This document shows positions 1-11,794 of a stretch of 64,000 nt of DNA, one piece after another. The notes beneath the pieces are model-generated. The model was not told the DNA's origin. It made no database searches and saw only the letters and a list, made by a program, of their open reading frames with translations. Made by a program: the position numbers and the translations under genes. Position 1 is the first letter of the stretch, and every line of letters begins with the position of its first letter. Source of the DNA: Megaustenia siamemsis (taxonomy: Eukaryota; Mollusca; Gastropoda; Stylommatophora; Ariophantidae); NCBI GenBank assembly GCA_032433765.1, contig JAVIAB010000051.1, forward strand, positions 152,580,114-152,644,113, read 5' to 3'.

Positions 1-875
1 GGTAAACGAATCTACTCACCGGGGGCAACACACTTGAAACAGTTATCCTTGATTCAACAACTGGACTTTGTCTTCGGTCTATGAAGATAAATGAGTATTG
101 CACGTGTCTGATGTGATTATTATCACAGACGCAGGACCGCTTCTGTGGCTGACAAGTTCCCAGCCACTAATCATACTGGCCGAATGTTTTCACACATGAA
201 AAGTACAAGAACCTTGTCCGGATTGTACAAGTTACACGCCTAACTTCTATTATTTCTGGAAGAGATAGCCGATCCTTATTAAGGACCTACGTCATTTGTC
301 AACACCGCTCCTTTCACTTCTACACTCATTAACCAGGTTCTTGTATTCTACCAACCGTCTCACCTTCCGACCAACATTCAAGAATCACAATGTAAACTTC
401 TTAGTTGAAATATTATTTATTGTGAAAGGCTGGCGCCGACATTGTGTACGTTTGTGTACACAATCATTCTCAAGCCTTTCCTTCGAACAACATTTCTCTC
501 TCAGGATCTGATCTATAATTATCTTCTGTTGAATGCGCCTTGTTTTTGTTTCATTTATTTGCGCCCTCACTTGTACACAATCTTCTAATAAATATTGGTC
601 GACTTTTTATTTCACCTTTAATGTGAACACTTTAAACTCGCCCACGAACGGAAATGACGAAGACTATTTTTGCTCATTATAAAGAATGTAATTGCAAGCT
701 TTCATACTCTAACATTTCAATAATTTTAAGTAATGCTGCACGCCTTTCTTTATTCAAATGTTTTCAAAATTACTAAGCACAAAAACAAAGCTCACGATTT
801 TCTAATCAAATGTATTATATATACTTGCGAAAGCTGGAAATGAGTTAAAGAAGCAGAAAATAAATTGAATACATT
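1..875. other. Unrecognised AT-rich sequence
   Basis: No gene, RNA or repeat is recognisable on either strand. Open frames here are under 75 codons, overlap on opposite strands and show no family motif. A poly(A) run near 875-888 lies just upstream of the retrotransposon remnant that follows. Confidence 0.6.
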
Positions 876-879
876 AAAA

Positions 880-1302
880 AAAAAAAAACGCCTGATGAAA
901 ATACTTCGTAGACCATGGAACAAATTCAAGGCTAGTTCAGAAATAAGAAAAATGACAAACCACTAAAAATACCAACTATAGACAGTGAAGAAGGTGGTTA
1001 TATGTTGGCCATGTGGTGAGAAGAGACAACAAGAGAATCTCAAATAAAGCCATCAAATGGGAACCAGAGAGCAAAATAAAAAGAAGTCGATATAGAAAAA
1101 CAATAAAAAGAACACTGAAGCGAGAGGAAAAAACAGCAGACATCAGCTCCATCGCCGAAATTGAACAGCACATCCTGAACAGATACGTATGGCGAGATAC
1201 AATGCGGATCCTGTGGAAGGTCTGCTGCTTTATAACAGAGATCTTCAGACACAGAGAGTCTAGAATTTGTGTCACGTGTGCAGTCTTCGGTTCGAAGGGA
1301 CA
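880..1302 (+). mobile_element. Non-LTR retrotransposon 3' remnant (RT C-terminal region)
   Basis: The longest open piece is 1013-1306 (97 codons). Its translation, with the codons just before it, has the layout of the C-terminal domain of APE-type LINE reverse transcriptases: a GHVVRRDNKRI motif, then a basic stretch KIKRSRYRKT where a GKRxRGRPRxTW motif usually sits, then a tail with WRDTMRI. The upstream part (880-1010) is interrupted by stop codons. No endonuclease or catalytic RT motif remains, so this is a 5'-truncated, dead copy. It runs directly into a (GAATA)n microsatellite, which may be its 3' tail. I cannot assign a clade. Confidence 0.7.
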
Positions 1303-1369
1303 ATAGAATAGAATAGAATAGAATAGAATAGAATAGAATAGAATAGAATAGAATAGAATAGAATAGAAT
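1303..1369. repeat. (GAATA)n microsatellite
   Basis: About 13 perfect pentanucleotide copies immediately follow the retrotransposon remnant at 880-1302. Simple-repeat tails at the 3' end are typical of several non-LTR clades, so this may be the element's tail rather than an independent microsatellite. Confidence 0.95.
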
Positions 1370-1462
1370 CTACAGACCTAGAAATACTTGGGCAACGGGT
1401 GTGACCGAGTAATTCAATCTTCAAATTTGTCTGCAAATACTACTAGTGTGAAACATGTTCTC

Positions 1463-2075
1463 CAACAATTCATTAGTCATTGACTGAGAACGTTGACAGC
1501 TGTTGTTTAAGAAACGTCATTAGTAATTGACTGAGAAACGTCATTAATTATTGATTGACAAACGTCATCAGTTTTTGACTGCGAAACGTCATAAGTTGTT
1601 GATTCAGAAACATCATAATTTATTGACTGAGAAACGCCATTAATTTTTGACTAAGAAACGTCATTAGATGTTGCAAAGAAATGTCATTAGTTGTGATTGA
1701 GAAACGTCATTAGTTTTTGACTGAGAAACGTCATTAGTTGTTGACTGAGAAATGTCATTAGGTGTTGATTGAGAAACGTCATTAGTTGTTGATTGAGAAA
1801 CGTCATTAGTTTTTGACTGAGAAATGTCATTAGTTGTTGACTGAGAAATGTCATTAGTTTTTGACTGAGAAACGTCATAATTTATTGTCTGAGAACCGTC
1901 ATTAGGTTTTGACTGTGGGACGTGTTAACTGTTGACTGAGAAGCGCTATTTGTTGTTGATTATTAAACGTCATAATGTATTGACCGAGAAACGTCATTAG
2001 CTGTTGACTGAGAAGCGCTATTTGTTGTTGATTGTTAAACGTCATAATGTAACGTCAGTAGTTGTTGGCTGAAAA
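1463..2075. repeat. 24-bp minisatellite, degenerate
   Basis: Period about 24 bp, built on GAAACGTCATTAG followed by TTGTTGACTGA. The cleanest copies lie at 1685-1880. The edges are degenerate, and from about 1900 onward units vary in length and sequence. The middle reads open on the minus strand as a repeated 8-residue motif (MTFLSQKL), which reflects the period and is not a gene. Confidence 0.88.
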
Positions 2076-2890
2076 TTTATGAATTGTCGACTAAACAATT
2101 TTAATTTTTTTCTAAGGAACTTCATTATCGATTGTCTAAAAACTTTAGTTTATGAGTAAAAAAAATAGTTTTCGCTGGAAATATTTCATTACCTGTTCAC
2201 TTAACATCATCATTAGTTACAATATTTCGATAGTTATTTGACTAATATCTAATTCACCTAATATCTAAAAAGGGGGAGGGGTTGCATTAGTTGTTATTTA
2301 ACAAAATTAAAAATAAAAGTTGTATTTTATCCATTCTTTATTTTATCATTTATACTTACTTAATAATTTGACAATTCGTGATTGATCAAACACCTTTGAA
2401 TTTTCCCCTCATGTGAATGATCCAATGAACAAACACTGTGTCAAAAATGCCACGACAGACAAGAGAAGTTCATTCATTTTTCTCTTCGCTAAATTAAACT
2501 TCTCACTCAGATATTCTCTGCTCTCACCAACTAATAATCCACATCCGGTTCATTTCTGTTAACAGAGTGAGTCCCCCTGTTACCAAGAAACACCAGATTT
2601 TCCAAGTAAATGCACGTCGCTACAGGTGTGAATACCAGCTAATTGTGAAACATTGATTGAGTGGGCTAGCGGTTCATTCTCACTACCAAGTAATAATACT
2701 CTCATTTGATTACTTCCCTTTTCTCTGATTTCTCTCTCCCCCTTTCTTTTCTTTGGATGCTAATTGCGACCAGATATGTGAAACAGTTAACAACATAGAC
2801 TGCCAATACAAATGGATACTGCTTTCACGTTTTGTTTACATATAAAGTGTGAAATGAAATGTGTAGATTTCTACTTTCAAATTTAAGGGT
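2076..2890. other. Unrecognised AT-rich sequence
   Basis: No coding motif, repeat family or RNA recognised. It holds a short G-run near 2270-2280 and a pyrimidine-rich patch around 2730-2755. Confidence 0.55.
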
Positions 2891-2894
2891 CAGT

Positions 2895-3487
2895 TCATTC
2901 ATCATTAAGTGCCGTCACCGCAAAGAAGGTTGGCTACCACGGAGCGCCATAACGCTCTGTCTCTTGCTTTGATGGTGTATATTGTTATAGGCTGACTTGT
3001 CTATCTTTTGATGTCACTTGTCCATATTAGTCTTGGTCTGCCTCTTTTACCTTGTATTTTCCCTTTCAAGATTACTTTTATTAGGTTGTTGTGTCTTTTA
3101 ACATGCTCCAAAATCGCTTTTGTCTTGTTTGAATTGTGTTTAGTATCTCTTTTAATTTTTAGTTGTTTTAAGACTTCATCGTTTGTTTTCTTTTCTTTCC
3201 ATCCAATTCTACCTATTCTTCTAGAAATCCACATTTCAAAGGTTTCAATTTTATGTTCTGTTTTCTTGTCTAATGTCCATGTTTCTGCGCCATACAGGAA
3301 AGTTTAGAAGATATAGCATTTTGCTATTCTTAGTTTTAGTCCTGGTCTTATTTGTTTTGATGTTAGTATATTTTTCGTGGAATTAAATTACTTTTTGCCA
3401 TTCCTATTCTTTTGTTTATTTCAGTTGCACATTTTCCATCGCTGGTTATAGTATGTCCAAGGTAGTTGTAGCTCTGAACTATCTCCA
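2895..3487 (-). mobile_element. Family A LINE, 3' fragment
   Basis: On the minus strand this encodes the RT C-terminal region of the same family as the copy at 15600-17485: RRIGRIGWKEKKTNDEVLKQL, then HVKRHNNLIKVILKGKIQGK and RGRPRLIWTSDIKR (open piece 3001-3234). Further upstream on that strand YGAETWTL can be read between stops. The 3' end is at the left (about 2895) and ends in a short ATG-rich stretch like that of the other copies. It is 5'-truncated with no catalytic motif left. Confidence 0.82.
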
Positions 3488-3489
3488 GG

Positions 3490-3890
3490 TTTATGAAGAA
3501 GGGTCAGTTATAAAACATTTAAAGACTTTAAGATTGAAACAGATACTGAAATATTACATCTGTGTATGAAGCGTATGAGCCTTACTTGTATATGTTCATT
3601 GTAGGGGACATTTACGGACATAATGGGAGGGGGGGGGGATAAAATAGAAAATAAATAAAATCATTATCAAATAAATACCCAACTTGTTGGAGTAAGTGAT
3701 TAAGACGCTCCACAACTTTCTGTTTCTACAATTAAAAAAAAAAAATAAGTTCTGTAGAGTTCGTACCAAATCTTTCTTTAAATCATTTTTTTCTGTTTCT
3801 ATGTTTTATATTTTATTTTCCCTTTCGTTTATTCCTTCTGTCACGACATATTCCAGCTTCTCCTATCTCCATACACATCACCAACTAAAA
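3490..3890. other. Unrecognised sequence between LINE fragments
   Basis: AT-rich, with a G-run at about 3630-3640 and an A-run near 3733-3746. No gene or repeat family recognised. Confidence 0.5.
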
Positions 3891-3892
3891 GA

Positions 3893-4262
3893 CGATTAGA
3901 GGCCACAGTGATGGGATTTCTCAGAAGAATGTCGAAAGTTCCCTGGACAGCTAAAAATGCCAATGAGGAAGTTCTCAAAGAGGCCAACACAAAAGGCAGC
4001 TCCTAAAAAACATCAGAATGAAACAATCAACATTTTTCGGGCACATCATGAGAAGAGGAAATTGGAATACTTGGTTATAACTGGCAAAATAAAAGGAAAG
4101 AGAGATCGTGGAGGACAATGACAGAAAATACTGGATAACTTGGTGTCATGGAATGGAAAACAGTCAACAACAGAACTGATATGATGCACTGTAGATACAA
4201 GATTGTGGAAGGACATGATCGAGTACGCCAAACGGTATGGCACATGATGATAATGATACACA
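3893..4262 (+). mobile_element. Family B LINE, 3' fragment
   Basis: Nucleotide-level homologue of the reverse complement of 12292-12660. Translated in pieces it shows VPWTAK, NEEVLKEAN, then a GHIMRRG-type motif and the GKIKGKRDRG stretch, all broken by frameshifts. It ends at an ATGATAATGATAC tail. Short 5'-truncated dead copy, followed within about 90 bp by the 33-bp minisatellite. Confidence 0.8.
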
Positions 4263-4344
4263 GCACCAACAACAAAACGGTTGTTTCTTTCTCATGTTGG
4301 AAATTAGCTTTTTATTTTGTTGTATCAGTACGTCCTGAATGGAG

Positions 4345-5575
4345 GCCACAGAAATGTGCTGTTACAAGAGAATGTTGAGAGTATCTTTGTGCTGTTACAG
4401 GAGAATGTTGAGAGTATCTTTGTGCTGTTACAGGAGAATGTTGAGAGTATCTTTGTGCTGTTACAGGAGAATGTTGAGGTTATCTTTGTGCTTTTACAGG
4501 AGAATGTTGAGAGTATCTTTGTGCTGTTACAGGAGAATGTTGAGGTTATCTTTGTGCTTTTACAGGAGAATGTTGAGAGTATCTTTGTGCTATTACAAAA
4601 GAATGTTGAGTCTCTTTGTGCTATTACAAAAGAATGTTGAGAGTATCTTTGTGCTATTACAAAAGAATGTTGAGAGTATCTTTGTGCTATTACAAAGAAT
4701 GTTGAAAGTATCTTTGTGCTATTACAAAAGAATGTTGAGAGTATCTTTGTGCTATTACAAAAGAATGTTGAGAGTATCTTTGTGCTATTACAGATGAATG
4801 TTGAGAGTATCTTTGTGCTATTACAAAAGAATGCTGAGAGTCTCTTTGTGCTATTACAAAAGAATGTTGAGAGTATCTTTGTGCTATTACAAAAGAATGT
4901 TGAGAGTATCTTTGTGCTATTACAAAGAATGTTGAGAGTATCTTTGTGCTATTACAACAAAAGAATGTTGAGAGTATCTTTGTGCTATTACAAAAGAATG
5001 TTGAGAGTATCTTTGTGCTATTACAAAAGAATGTTGAGAGTATCTTTGTGGTATTACAAAGAATGTTGAGAGTATCTTTGTACTATTACAAAAGAATGTT
5101 GAGAGTATCTTTGTGCTATTACAAAAGAATGTTGAGAGTATCTTTGTGCTATTACAAAAGAATGTTGAGAGTATCTTTGTGCTATTACTGATGAATGTTG
5201 AGAGTATCTTTGTGCTATTACAAAAGAATGTTGAGAGTATCTTTGTGCTATTACAGATGAATGTTGAGAATATCTTTGTGCTGTTACAGATGAATGTTGA
5301 GAGTATTTTTGTGTTGTTACAGATGAATGTTGAGAGTATCTTTGTGCTATTACAAAAGAATGTTGAGAGTATCTTTGTGCTATTACAAAAGAATGTTGAG
5401 AGTATCTTTGTGCTATTACAAAAGAATGTTGAGAGTATCTTTGTGCTATTATAGAAGTATGTTGAGAATATCTTTGTGCTATTATAGAAGAGTGTTGAGA
5501 ATATCTTTGTGCTATTATAGATGAATGTTGAGAGTATCTTTGCACTTTACAGAAGGATGTTGATAGTATCTTAGG
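4345..5575. repeat. 33-bp minisatellite (about 37 copies)
   Basis: The unit reads AATGTTGAGAGTATC followed by TTTGTGCTATTACAAAAG. The left third favours CTGTTACAGGAG and the remainder CTATTACAAAAG, so there are variant sub-blocks. Because 33 is a multiple of three, long open frames appear on both strands (up to 163 codons), but single-base indels move the frame repeatedly and no start or domain is conserved. I treat it as non-coding. Confidence 0.95.
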
Positions 5576-5644
5576 CAGCTAAAAAGAATAACGGCGACGT
5601 TCTAGCTAAGAAAAAATGTTAAAAGAATAGTAAAGTGTAGGTGG

Positions 5645-8145
5645 GTTATGGTTGTTGATGCTGGTGATATGGTTGTTGATGCTGGTGTTATGGTTGATCA
5701 TGCTGGTGTTATGGTTGTTGATGCTGGTGTTATGGTTGATCATGCTGGTGTTATGGTTGTTGATGTTGGTGTTATCGTTGTTGGTGCTGGTGTTATGGTT
5801 GTTGGTGCTGGTGTTATGGTTGTTGATGTTGGTCTTATGGTTGTTGGTACTGGTGCTATAGTTGGTGATGTTGGTGTTATGGTTGTTGGTGCTGGTGTTA
5901 TCGTTGTTGATACTGGTGTTATGGTTGTTGGTGCTGGTGTTATGCTTGTTGATGCTGGTGTTATGGTTGTTGATGCTGGTGTTATGGTTGATGATGTTGG
6001 TGTTACTGGTGATCATGCTGGTGTTATGGTTGTTGATGCTGGTGTTATGGTTGTTGATGCTGGTGTTATGGTTCATGATGCTGGTGTTGTGGTTGATGAT
6101 GCTGGTTTTATGGTTGATCATGCTGTTGTTATGGTTAATCATGCTGGTGTTATGATTGATGATGTTGGTGTTGTGGTTGTTTATGCTGGTGTTATGGTTG
6201 ATGATGCTGGTGTTATGGTTGATGATGCTGGTGTTATGGATGATGATGCTGGTGTTATGATTGTTGATGCTGGTGTTATGGTTGTTGATGCTGGTGTTAT
6301 GGTTAATGATGCTGGTATTATGGCTGATGATGCTGGTTTTATGGTTGATGATGCTGGTTTTATGGTTGGTGGTACTGGTGTTATGGTTCATGATGCTGGT
6401 GTTATAGTTGTTGATGATGGTGTTATGTTTATTGATGCTGGTGTTATGGTTGATCATGCTGGTGTTATGGTTGATGATGCTGGTGTTATGGTTCTTGATG
6501 CTGGTGTTATGGTTGTTGATGCTGGTGTTATGGTTGATGATGCTGGTGTTATGGTTGATCATGCTGGTGTTATGGTTGATCATGCTGTTGTTATGGCTGA
6601 TGATGCTGGTGTTATGGTTGATGATGCTGGTGTTATGGTTGATGATGCTGGTGTTATTGTTAATCATGCTGGTGTTATGATTGATGATGCTGGTATTATG
6701 GTTGTTGATGCTGGTGTTATGGTTGATGATGCTGGTGTTATGGTTTCTAATTCTGGTGTTATGGTTAGTGATGCTGTGTTATGGTTATTGGTGCTGTTGT
6801 TACGGTTGTTGGTGCTGGTGTTGTGGTCGATGATGCTGGTGTTATGGTTGTTGGTGCTGGTGTTATGGTTGATGATGCTGGTGTTATGGTTGGTGATGCT
6901 GGTGTTATAGTTGGTCATGCTGGTGTTATGGTTGATGATGCTGGTGTTATGGTTGATCATGCTGGTGTAATGGTTGATCATGCTGATGTTATAGTTGATG
7001 ATTCTGGTGTTATAGTTGTTGATGCTGGTGTTATGGTTGATGATGCTGGTGTTATGGTTGATCATGCTAGTGTTATAGTTGATGATGCTGGTGTTATGGT
7101 TGATGATGCTGGTGATATGGTTGATCATACTGGTTTTATGGTTGATCATGCTGGTGTTATGGTTGATCATGCTGGCGTTATGGTTGATGATGCTGGTGTT
7201 ATGGTTAATCATGCTGGTGTTATGGTTGTTGATGCTGGTGTTATAGTTGTTGATGCTGGTGTTATGGTTGTTGATGCTGGTGTTATGGTTGGTGATGCTG
7301 GTGTTATGGTTGTTGATGCTGGTGTTATGGTTGATGATGCTGGTGTTATGGTTGATGATGATGTTGTTATGGTTGTTGATGCTGGTGTTATGGTTAATGA
7401 TGCTGGTATTATTGTTGTTGATGCTGTTGTTATGATTGTTGATGCTTGTGTTATGGTTGATGATGCTGGTGTTATGGTTGTTGATGCTGGTGTTATCGTT
7501 GATGTTGCTGGTGTTATGGTTGATGATGCTGGTGTTATGGTTGATGATTCTGGTGTTATGGTTGTTGGTGCTATGGTTGATGATGCTGGTGTTGTGGTTG
7601 ATGATGCTGGTGTTATGGTTGATGATGCTGGTGTTATGGTTGATGTTGTTGATGTTATGGTTGATGATGCTGGTGTTATAGTTGATCATGCTGGTGTTAT
7701 GGTTGATGATGCTGGTGTTATGGTTGATGATGCTGGATTTATGGTTGATGATGCTGGTTTTATGGTTGGTGGTGCTGGTGTTATGTTTCATGATGCTGGT
7801 GTTATAGTTTTTGATTCTGGTGTTATGTTTATTGATGCTGGTGTTATGGTTGATTATGCTGGTGTTATGGTTTATGATGCTGGTGTTATGGTTGTTGATG
7901 CCGTTGTTATGGTTGATGATGCTGTTGTTACTGGTGATCATGCTGGTTTTTATGGTTGTTGATGCTGTTGTTATGGTTCATGATGCTGGTGTAATGGTTC
8001 ATGATGCTGGTGTTATTGTTGATGATGCTGGTGTTATGGTTGATGATGCTGGTGTTATGGTTGATGATGCTGGTATTATGGTTGTTGATGCTGGTGTTAT
8101 TGTTGTTGATGTTGGTGTTATGGCTGACATAGTTACTTTCATTTT
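5645..8145. repeat. 21-bp minisatellite (about 119 copies)
   Basis: The unit is GTTATGGTTGATGATGCTGGT with GTTGATGCT, GATCATGCT and GGTGCT variants. One plus frame reads as a heptad GVMVDDA, another as hydrophobic VLWLMML, and the minus strand reads as NHNTSII or ITPASST, so open frames of 353-425 codons overlap on both strands. A frame change near 6776 ends one run and opens another with the same motif. No signal peptide, splice structure or flanking coding sequence supports a gene. Confidence 0.95.
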
Positions 8146-8353
8146 GTTTCGTTATAGTAATACTACAAATATTAAGATACCACATCCGCAAAGGATTTAA
8201 CTCTAATAGAATTTCCTGTCTTTAGACACGCTTAGATTGATCCATCTTGTGTTATTGTGTTCACAAAAGCATTGAAATTTGTGGTGTTTTGAAGTCTTTA
8301 ATCAGTTGATTCGTGTTTGGAAGTGAAAATGGCTAGCAGGAGTGAAGTATCTC

Positions 8354-9280
8354 CTAAACTTGAATTCTTCTTCTTCTGCTTTCTATCCTCATTTGCCTTT
8401 CAGCGTCGAGGAGAGATATAATTTGCGGTATTTTGCTCTTCTGTTCGCCTCTGCTGCTGCTGCTATGTTTCCTAGTGCTTCTAGTATTCCGTCGTTTACT
8501 GAGGGCTCGCTGTGTTGTGTTTTGACCTTTCTGCTGTGTCACGTGGCCAAACCATTTTATCCGTTGTTTCCTTATATATTCTAATGCGGGGGCTATTCCT
8601 AAATTTTTCTCAGTTCTTAATTTCTGATATTAACTCTCAGACTGTTTCCTGTCAATCGTCTAACACATTTCATCTCTGCAGAGGTTATTTTCTTATTGTT
8701 CTTGCATCTAGGGTCCATGACTGGCATTGGTAGCACAACGTTGGGATGAAGATTGTATTGCACTCGTTTTGCCTCTAGAGTTATTTCCCTGTTGGACAAT
8801 AGTGGTGATAGCTGTTCAATGATTTTACAAGCTTTGATGCATCTTGATCTTATCTCTGCTGTTTATGGTTTATCGTTTGTCACTAAACTTCCTAGGTCTT
8901 TGAATTCCACTACTTGTTTTAGTTTCCTGCCTTCTATAGGTATATTCATGTTCTGTTTATTTGGGCGAAATTCATGATTTCTGTTTTGTTGGTGTTGATT
9001 ATAATGATGTATTTTTGCCTATGCTGTGGAGTTTATTTAAATGTTCTTATAGGTCTTCATCTTATCATGTATTAGTGCCTGATCGTCTGCAAATAAAAGC
9101 TCGTTGATCTCCTCTGTCTCTGATGGGTTGGTTGAGTTATTATTAACAGCAGAAAAAGCTAGAGAATTATGTTCCGAGAACTTTGAAAGTGATAGTGACT
9201 TTAGAATGTACTCTTGGATTAAAATGGATACCACTTTGGGTAGGTCAGTATGCATCAATTTTTATTTAAAAAAATCTTTA
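8354..9280 (-). mobile_element. Family C LINE remnant (RT palm to C-terminus)
   Basis: Read on the minus strand from right to left. The open piece 9037-9258 carries an intact RT catalytic motif in INELLFADDQALIHD (FADD at residues 56-59). Further on are a degenerate LGSLVTND box, the piece 8617-8799 with REITLEAKRVQYN and ITSAEMKCVRRLTG, then WFGHVTQQ (about 8530) and a terminal stretch ending near 8354. The motif order fits the RT palm, thumb and C-terminal domain of APE-type LINEs. Several frameshifts and stops make it a pseudogene; the endonuclease and RT fingers are missing. The gene family does not match families A, B, D or E in this window. Confidence 0.75.
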
Positions 9281-9289
9281 CACAAATTT

Positions 9290-9653
9290 TGATTCTTAAT
9301 TTCTTAAATTCTTATCCTTAATTTTTTTTTCAACAAAATGTTGAATATAATCATTAAGCAGGAACAGACTGAAATCAGAGGCATGTTTAAACAGCTAAAT
9401 AACACAAACAACAAATAGTAATATCTATACAGAACGACCTTCAACTGTATGTCTTTGAAATTGACCAATCAGGTAATAGCGAACACAGCAAAGCAGCAGT
9501 AGAAAGAGTTGCCACAAAGGAGAAGTCAGGCAAAGAATGACATAAAAATACGAAGCTGCAGTAAAGCTGATTGTAAAGGGCAAATGTAAAAAAATAATAT
9601 AGAACAAAATGGTGTTGTTAAAGCATCGAGATTATTTTATTAGAGATATTCCA
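9290..9653. other. Unrecognised sequence before the MITE
   Basis: Nothing recognisable on either strand. A T-run occurs at about 9320-9330. Confidence 0.45.
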
Positions 9654-9656
9654 TTA

Positions 9657-10101
9657 CTATAGCTCGTTTCAAATCATGTGCCCAACTTCAAAACGATATT
9701 ACTCTCTTACCGTTTGTTAAAAACTTTTTGAAATTTTCCAAATGTTATTAGAATGCAAAAGACCCTTTAAATGTATATTTAACAAATATCTTGCAGCTGC
9801 AGTTTTCTTAAAGCGGCGATATTTCTTTGATGTTTGTCAAAATTGTAAATTGTGAAGCCCTAAAGAATAGAAATTACCGTAGTTGCTGGTCTATGATTAA
9901 TTTTCACTAGGTAAAGGCGTGGCCGTAATGGGGAAATAACCTAATAAGACAAAACACCAGGAGAATTAGTGTCTGCTCAGTTCGAGGACGGCTTCGCCGC
10001 TGAATGAACGGAAATGGAACACACAATGCCTCGTGTTTTCTATTACAATTAGACAAGTGTCTAATTGTGTCAGAAAGCACATGATTTGAAACGAGCTATA
10101 G
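9657..10101. mobile_element. MITE-like DNA transposon, 445 bp
   Basis: A perfect 25-bp terminal inverted repeat starting CTATAGCTCGTT lies at 9657-9681 and, inverted, at 10077-10101. Both ends are flanked by TTA (9654-9656 and 10102-10104), consistent with a 3-bp target-site duplication as in PIF/Harbinger-type elements; a TA duplication of the mariner type is an alternative reading. There is no open frame long enough for a transposase, so it would be non-autonomous. A small internal dyad TTAGACA-AG-TGTCTAA sits at about 10049-10064. The superfamily is inferred only from the duplication length. Confidence 0.75.
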
Positions 10102-10104
10102 TTA

Positions 10105-10440
10105 ACTATGTAGCGGTAATCTGATCTACCCACATATCTGTGTGTGTGATGTTTGCTGTTCCTGCTGAAACAGCCGCCGAAACGCCGATCAAAGTTGTGT
10201 CGTCCACTAATTACTTAAAGCTTTAAAATATCAATTGTTTCTATTCCCCCCTCCCCCATTTCTCCTTGCCACAAAAGAAATATACATTTTCAATATTTTA
10301 TACAAACCAAACTAGAATGACGTTGTCTACAAGGTTTTGTAGGGAACGTGTTAAAGTTTATAACAGCAAGTAGAACATATTCTAATATTTGTGCTCACTT
10401 TTTTGTAACATGACAGCGGTTGTCATTGCGGTGCTCCAGC
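10105..10440. other. Unrecognised sequence after the MITE
   Basis: AT-rich, with a pyrimidine-rich patch at about 10240-10265. Nothing recognisable. Confidence 0.45.
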
Positions 10441-10444
10441 TCAG

Positions 10445-10862
10445 CTCAAATCTGTTGCAGAATGTCGATTTTAAATTACCTGGAGCGGTTCTCGTGTTGC
10501 TTCATTTTGTTTATTTTGGAAGGCCTCAGTTTCAACCTCTACTGCAGAATTATCCACGGGTCTTGTGAATTTTCGCTTTATATTCCTCTTCTTTGCTCTT
10601 TGTCATTGGTACCGAAATGTGTCGTGTTTACATCATTTGTTGTTCTTGAGCTGCTCGAGCTGTCTGAATTAGTGATTTTCCTTTGTTGTTACATGTCTTT
10701 GTCACTGCATCTATCCATCTTCTTCTGGGTCTTCCTCTTGGTCTTTTTCCATGCATTCTCGAGAAGAACGTCCTTGATGGTGATTTTTAAGGATCATTCT
10801 GACCAGGTGGTCAAACCATTTAAGTTGTTTCCCTTTACATAAATATCCTATATTCTGAATTA
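10445..10862 (-). mobile_element. LINE RT C-terminal remnant
   Basis: The minus strand shows LKWFDHLVRM (from about 10830), then a basic stretch starting NAWKKTKRKTQKKMDR, where a GKRPRGRPRxRWxD motif is expected, and a degenerate tail to about 10445. This is the C-terminal domain of a non-LTR reverse transcriptase with frameshifts. The plus strand of the same stretch is open for 140 codons but reads as a Leu/Phe-rich shadow without motifs. Clade and family unassigned. Confidence 0.62.
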
Positions 10863-10952
10863 TCTGAAGCCAATCATAGACAGATATAGGTGGCGCTACA
10901 CTTTAATGTGCTTTAAATTCCGCAGCCAGACAGTAAAATGCTTTGTTAATTT

Positions 10953-11335
10953 AATACCATCTTCAAAGTATCTATTTGTATACCATCTTCAAAGTATCTA
11001 TTTGTATACCATCTTCAAAGTATCTATTCGTATACCATCTTCAAAGTATCTATTTGTATACCATCTTCAAAGTATCTATTTGTATACCATCCTCAAAGTA
11101 TCTATTTGTATACCATCTTCAAAGTATCTATTTGTATACCATCTTCAAGTATCTATTTGTATACCATCTTCAAAGTATCTATTCGTATACCATCTTCAAA
11201 GTATCTATTTGTATACCATCTTCAAAGTATCTATTTGTATACCATCCTCAAAGTATCTATTTGTATACCATCTTCAAAGTATCTATTTGTATACCATCTT
11301 CAAGTATCTATTTGTATACCATCTTCAAAGTATCT
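10953..11335. repeat. 26-bp minisatellite (about 14-15 copies)
   Basis: The unit is AAAGTATCTATTTG followed by TATACCATCTTC. A few units lack one A (25 bp), which shifts the translation frame and produces three overlapping open frames with the same pseudo-peptide. It begins just after position 10950 and ends where a T-run replaces the expected TTTG. Confidence 0.95.
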
Positions 11336-11436
11336 TTTTTTGTGGCAATCTTGTAGAACAAGCACATATTCGCGTAGACCTTCAAACATTTCATCAACTA
11401 TGTCAATCATTTTACAAATCTACCAATATTTATGTG

Positions 11437-11792
11437 TCAATGGTGAGCACTCATTGGTAAGATCTACACCTGCCCGGCCCCGAGACAGAGAGGTTGTTGG
11501 TTCAAATCCTGGCTGCAACAGTTGGGACTTTTATTTGTGATTTCTCTCTGTGGCAACCACCCCTGGTCTCAGCAGCGATGCCCAGCTTGAAACGTCAATT
11601 ACTTATTGACGGAAAATAATATGAGTACCTCCGAAGACGGATTTATCTGCCTGTGCGGCGAGGACCCCTGTGCACACGGCTGCCAGGGAAAAACGGATTA
11701 ACACACACAATTCAGTTCCTAGTCTCCAGGGACTTCGGTAGAGGTAAAAGCTGGCGAGTGCAAAAAAAGAAAAAAAGAAAACAAAGAAAAAA
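11437..11792 (+). mobile_element. tRNA-derived SINE with A-rich tail (SINE-1)
   Basis: A tRNA-like head has a degenerate A box around 11441-11456 (GAGCACTCATTGGTAAG) and a good B box GGTTCAAATCC at 11499-11509. It is followed by an unrelated body of about 250 bp and an A-rich tail (runs of A broken by G and C) at about 11761-11792. That order (pol III head, body, A-rich 3' tail) is the standard layout of tRNA-derived SINEs. Only one copy is in the window, so family membership cannot be tested here. Confidence 0.65.
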
Positions 11793-11794
11793 CC

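Noticed and set aside
5648..7962. 420- and 393-codon frames with GVMVDDA heptads as a structural protein
   Set aside because: The antisense strand is equally open, the frame breaks near 6776 and continues in another frame with the same motif, and the flanks are non-coding. I treat this as period-driven.
10420..10842. 140-codon plus-strand Leu/Phe-rich frame as a membrane protein
   Set aside because: The opposite strand carries recognisable LINE C-terminal motifs (LKWFDHLVRM and the basic stretch), so the plus-strand frame is a shadow.
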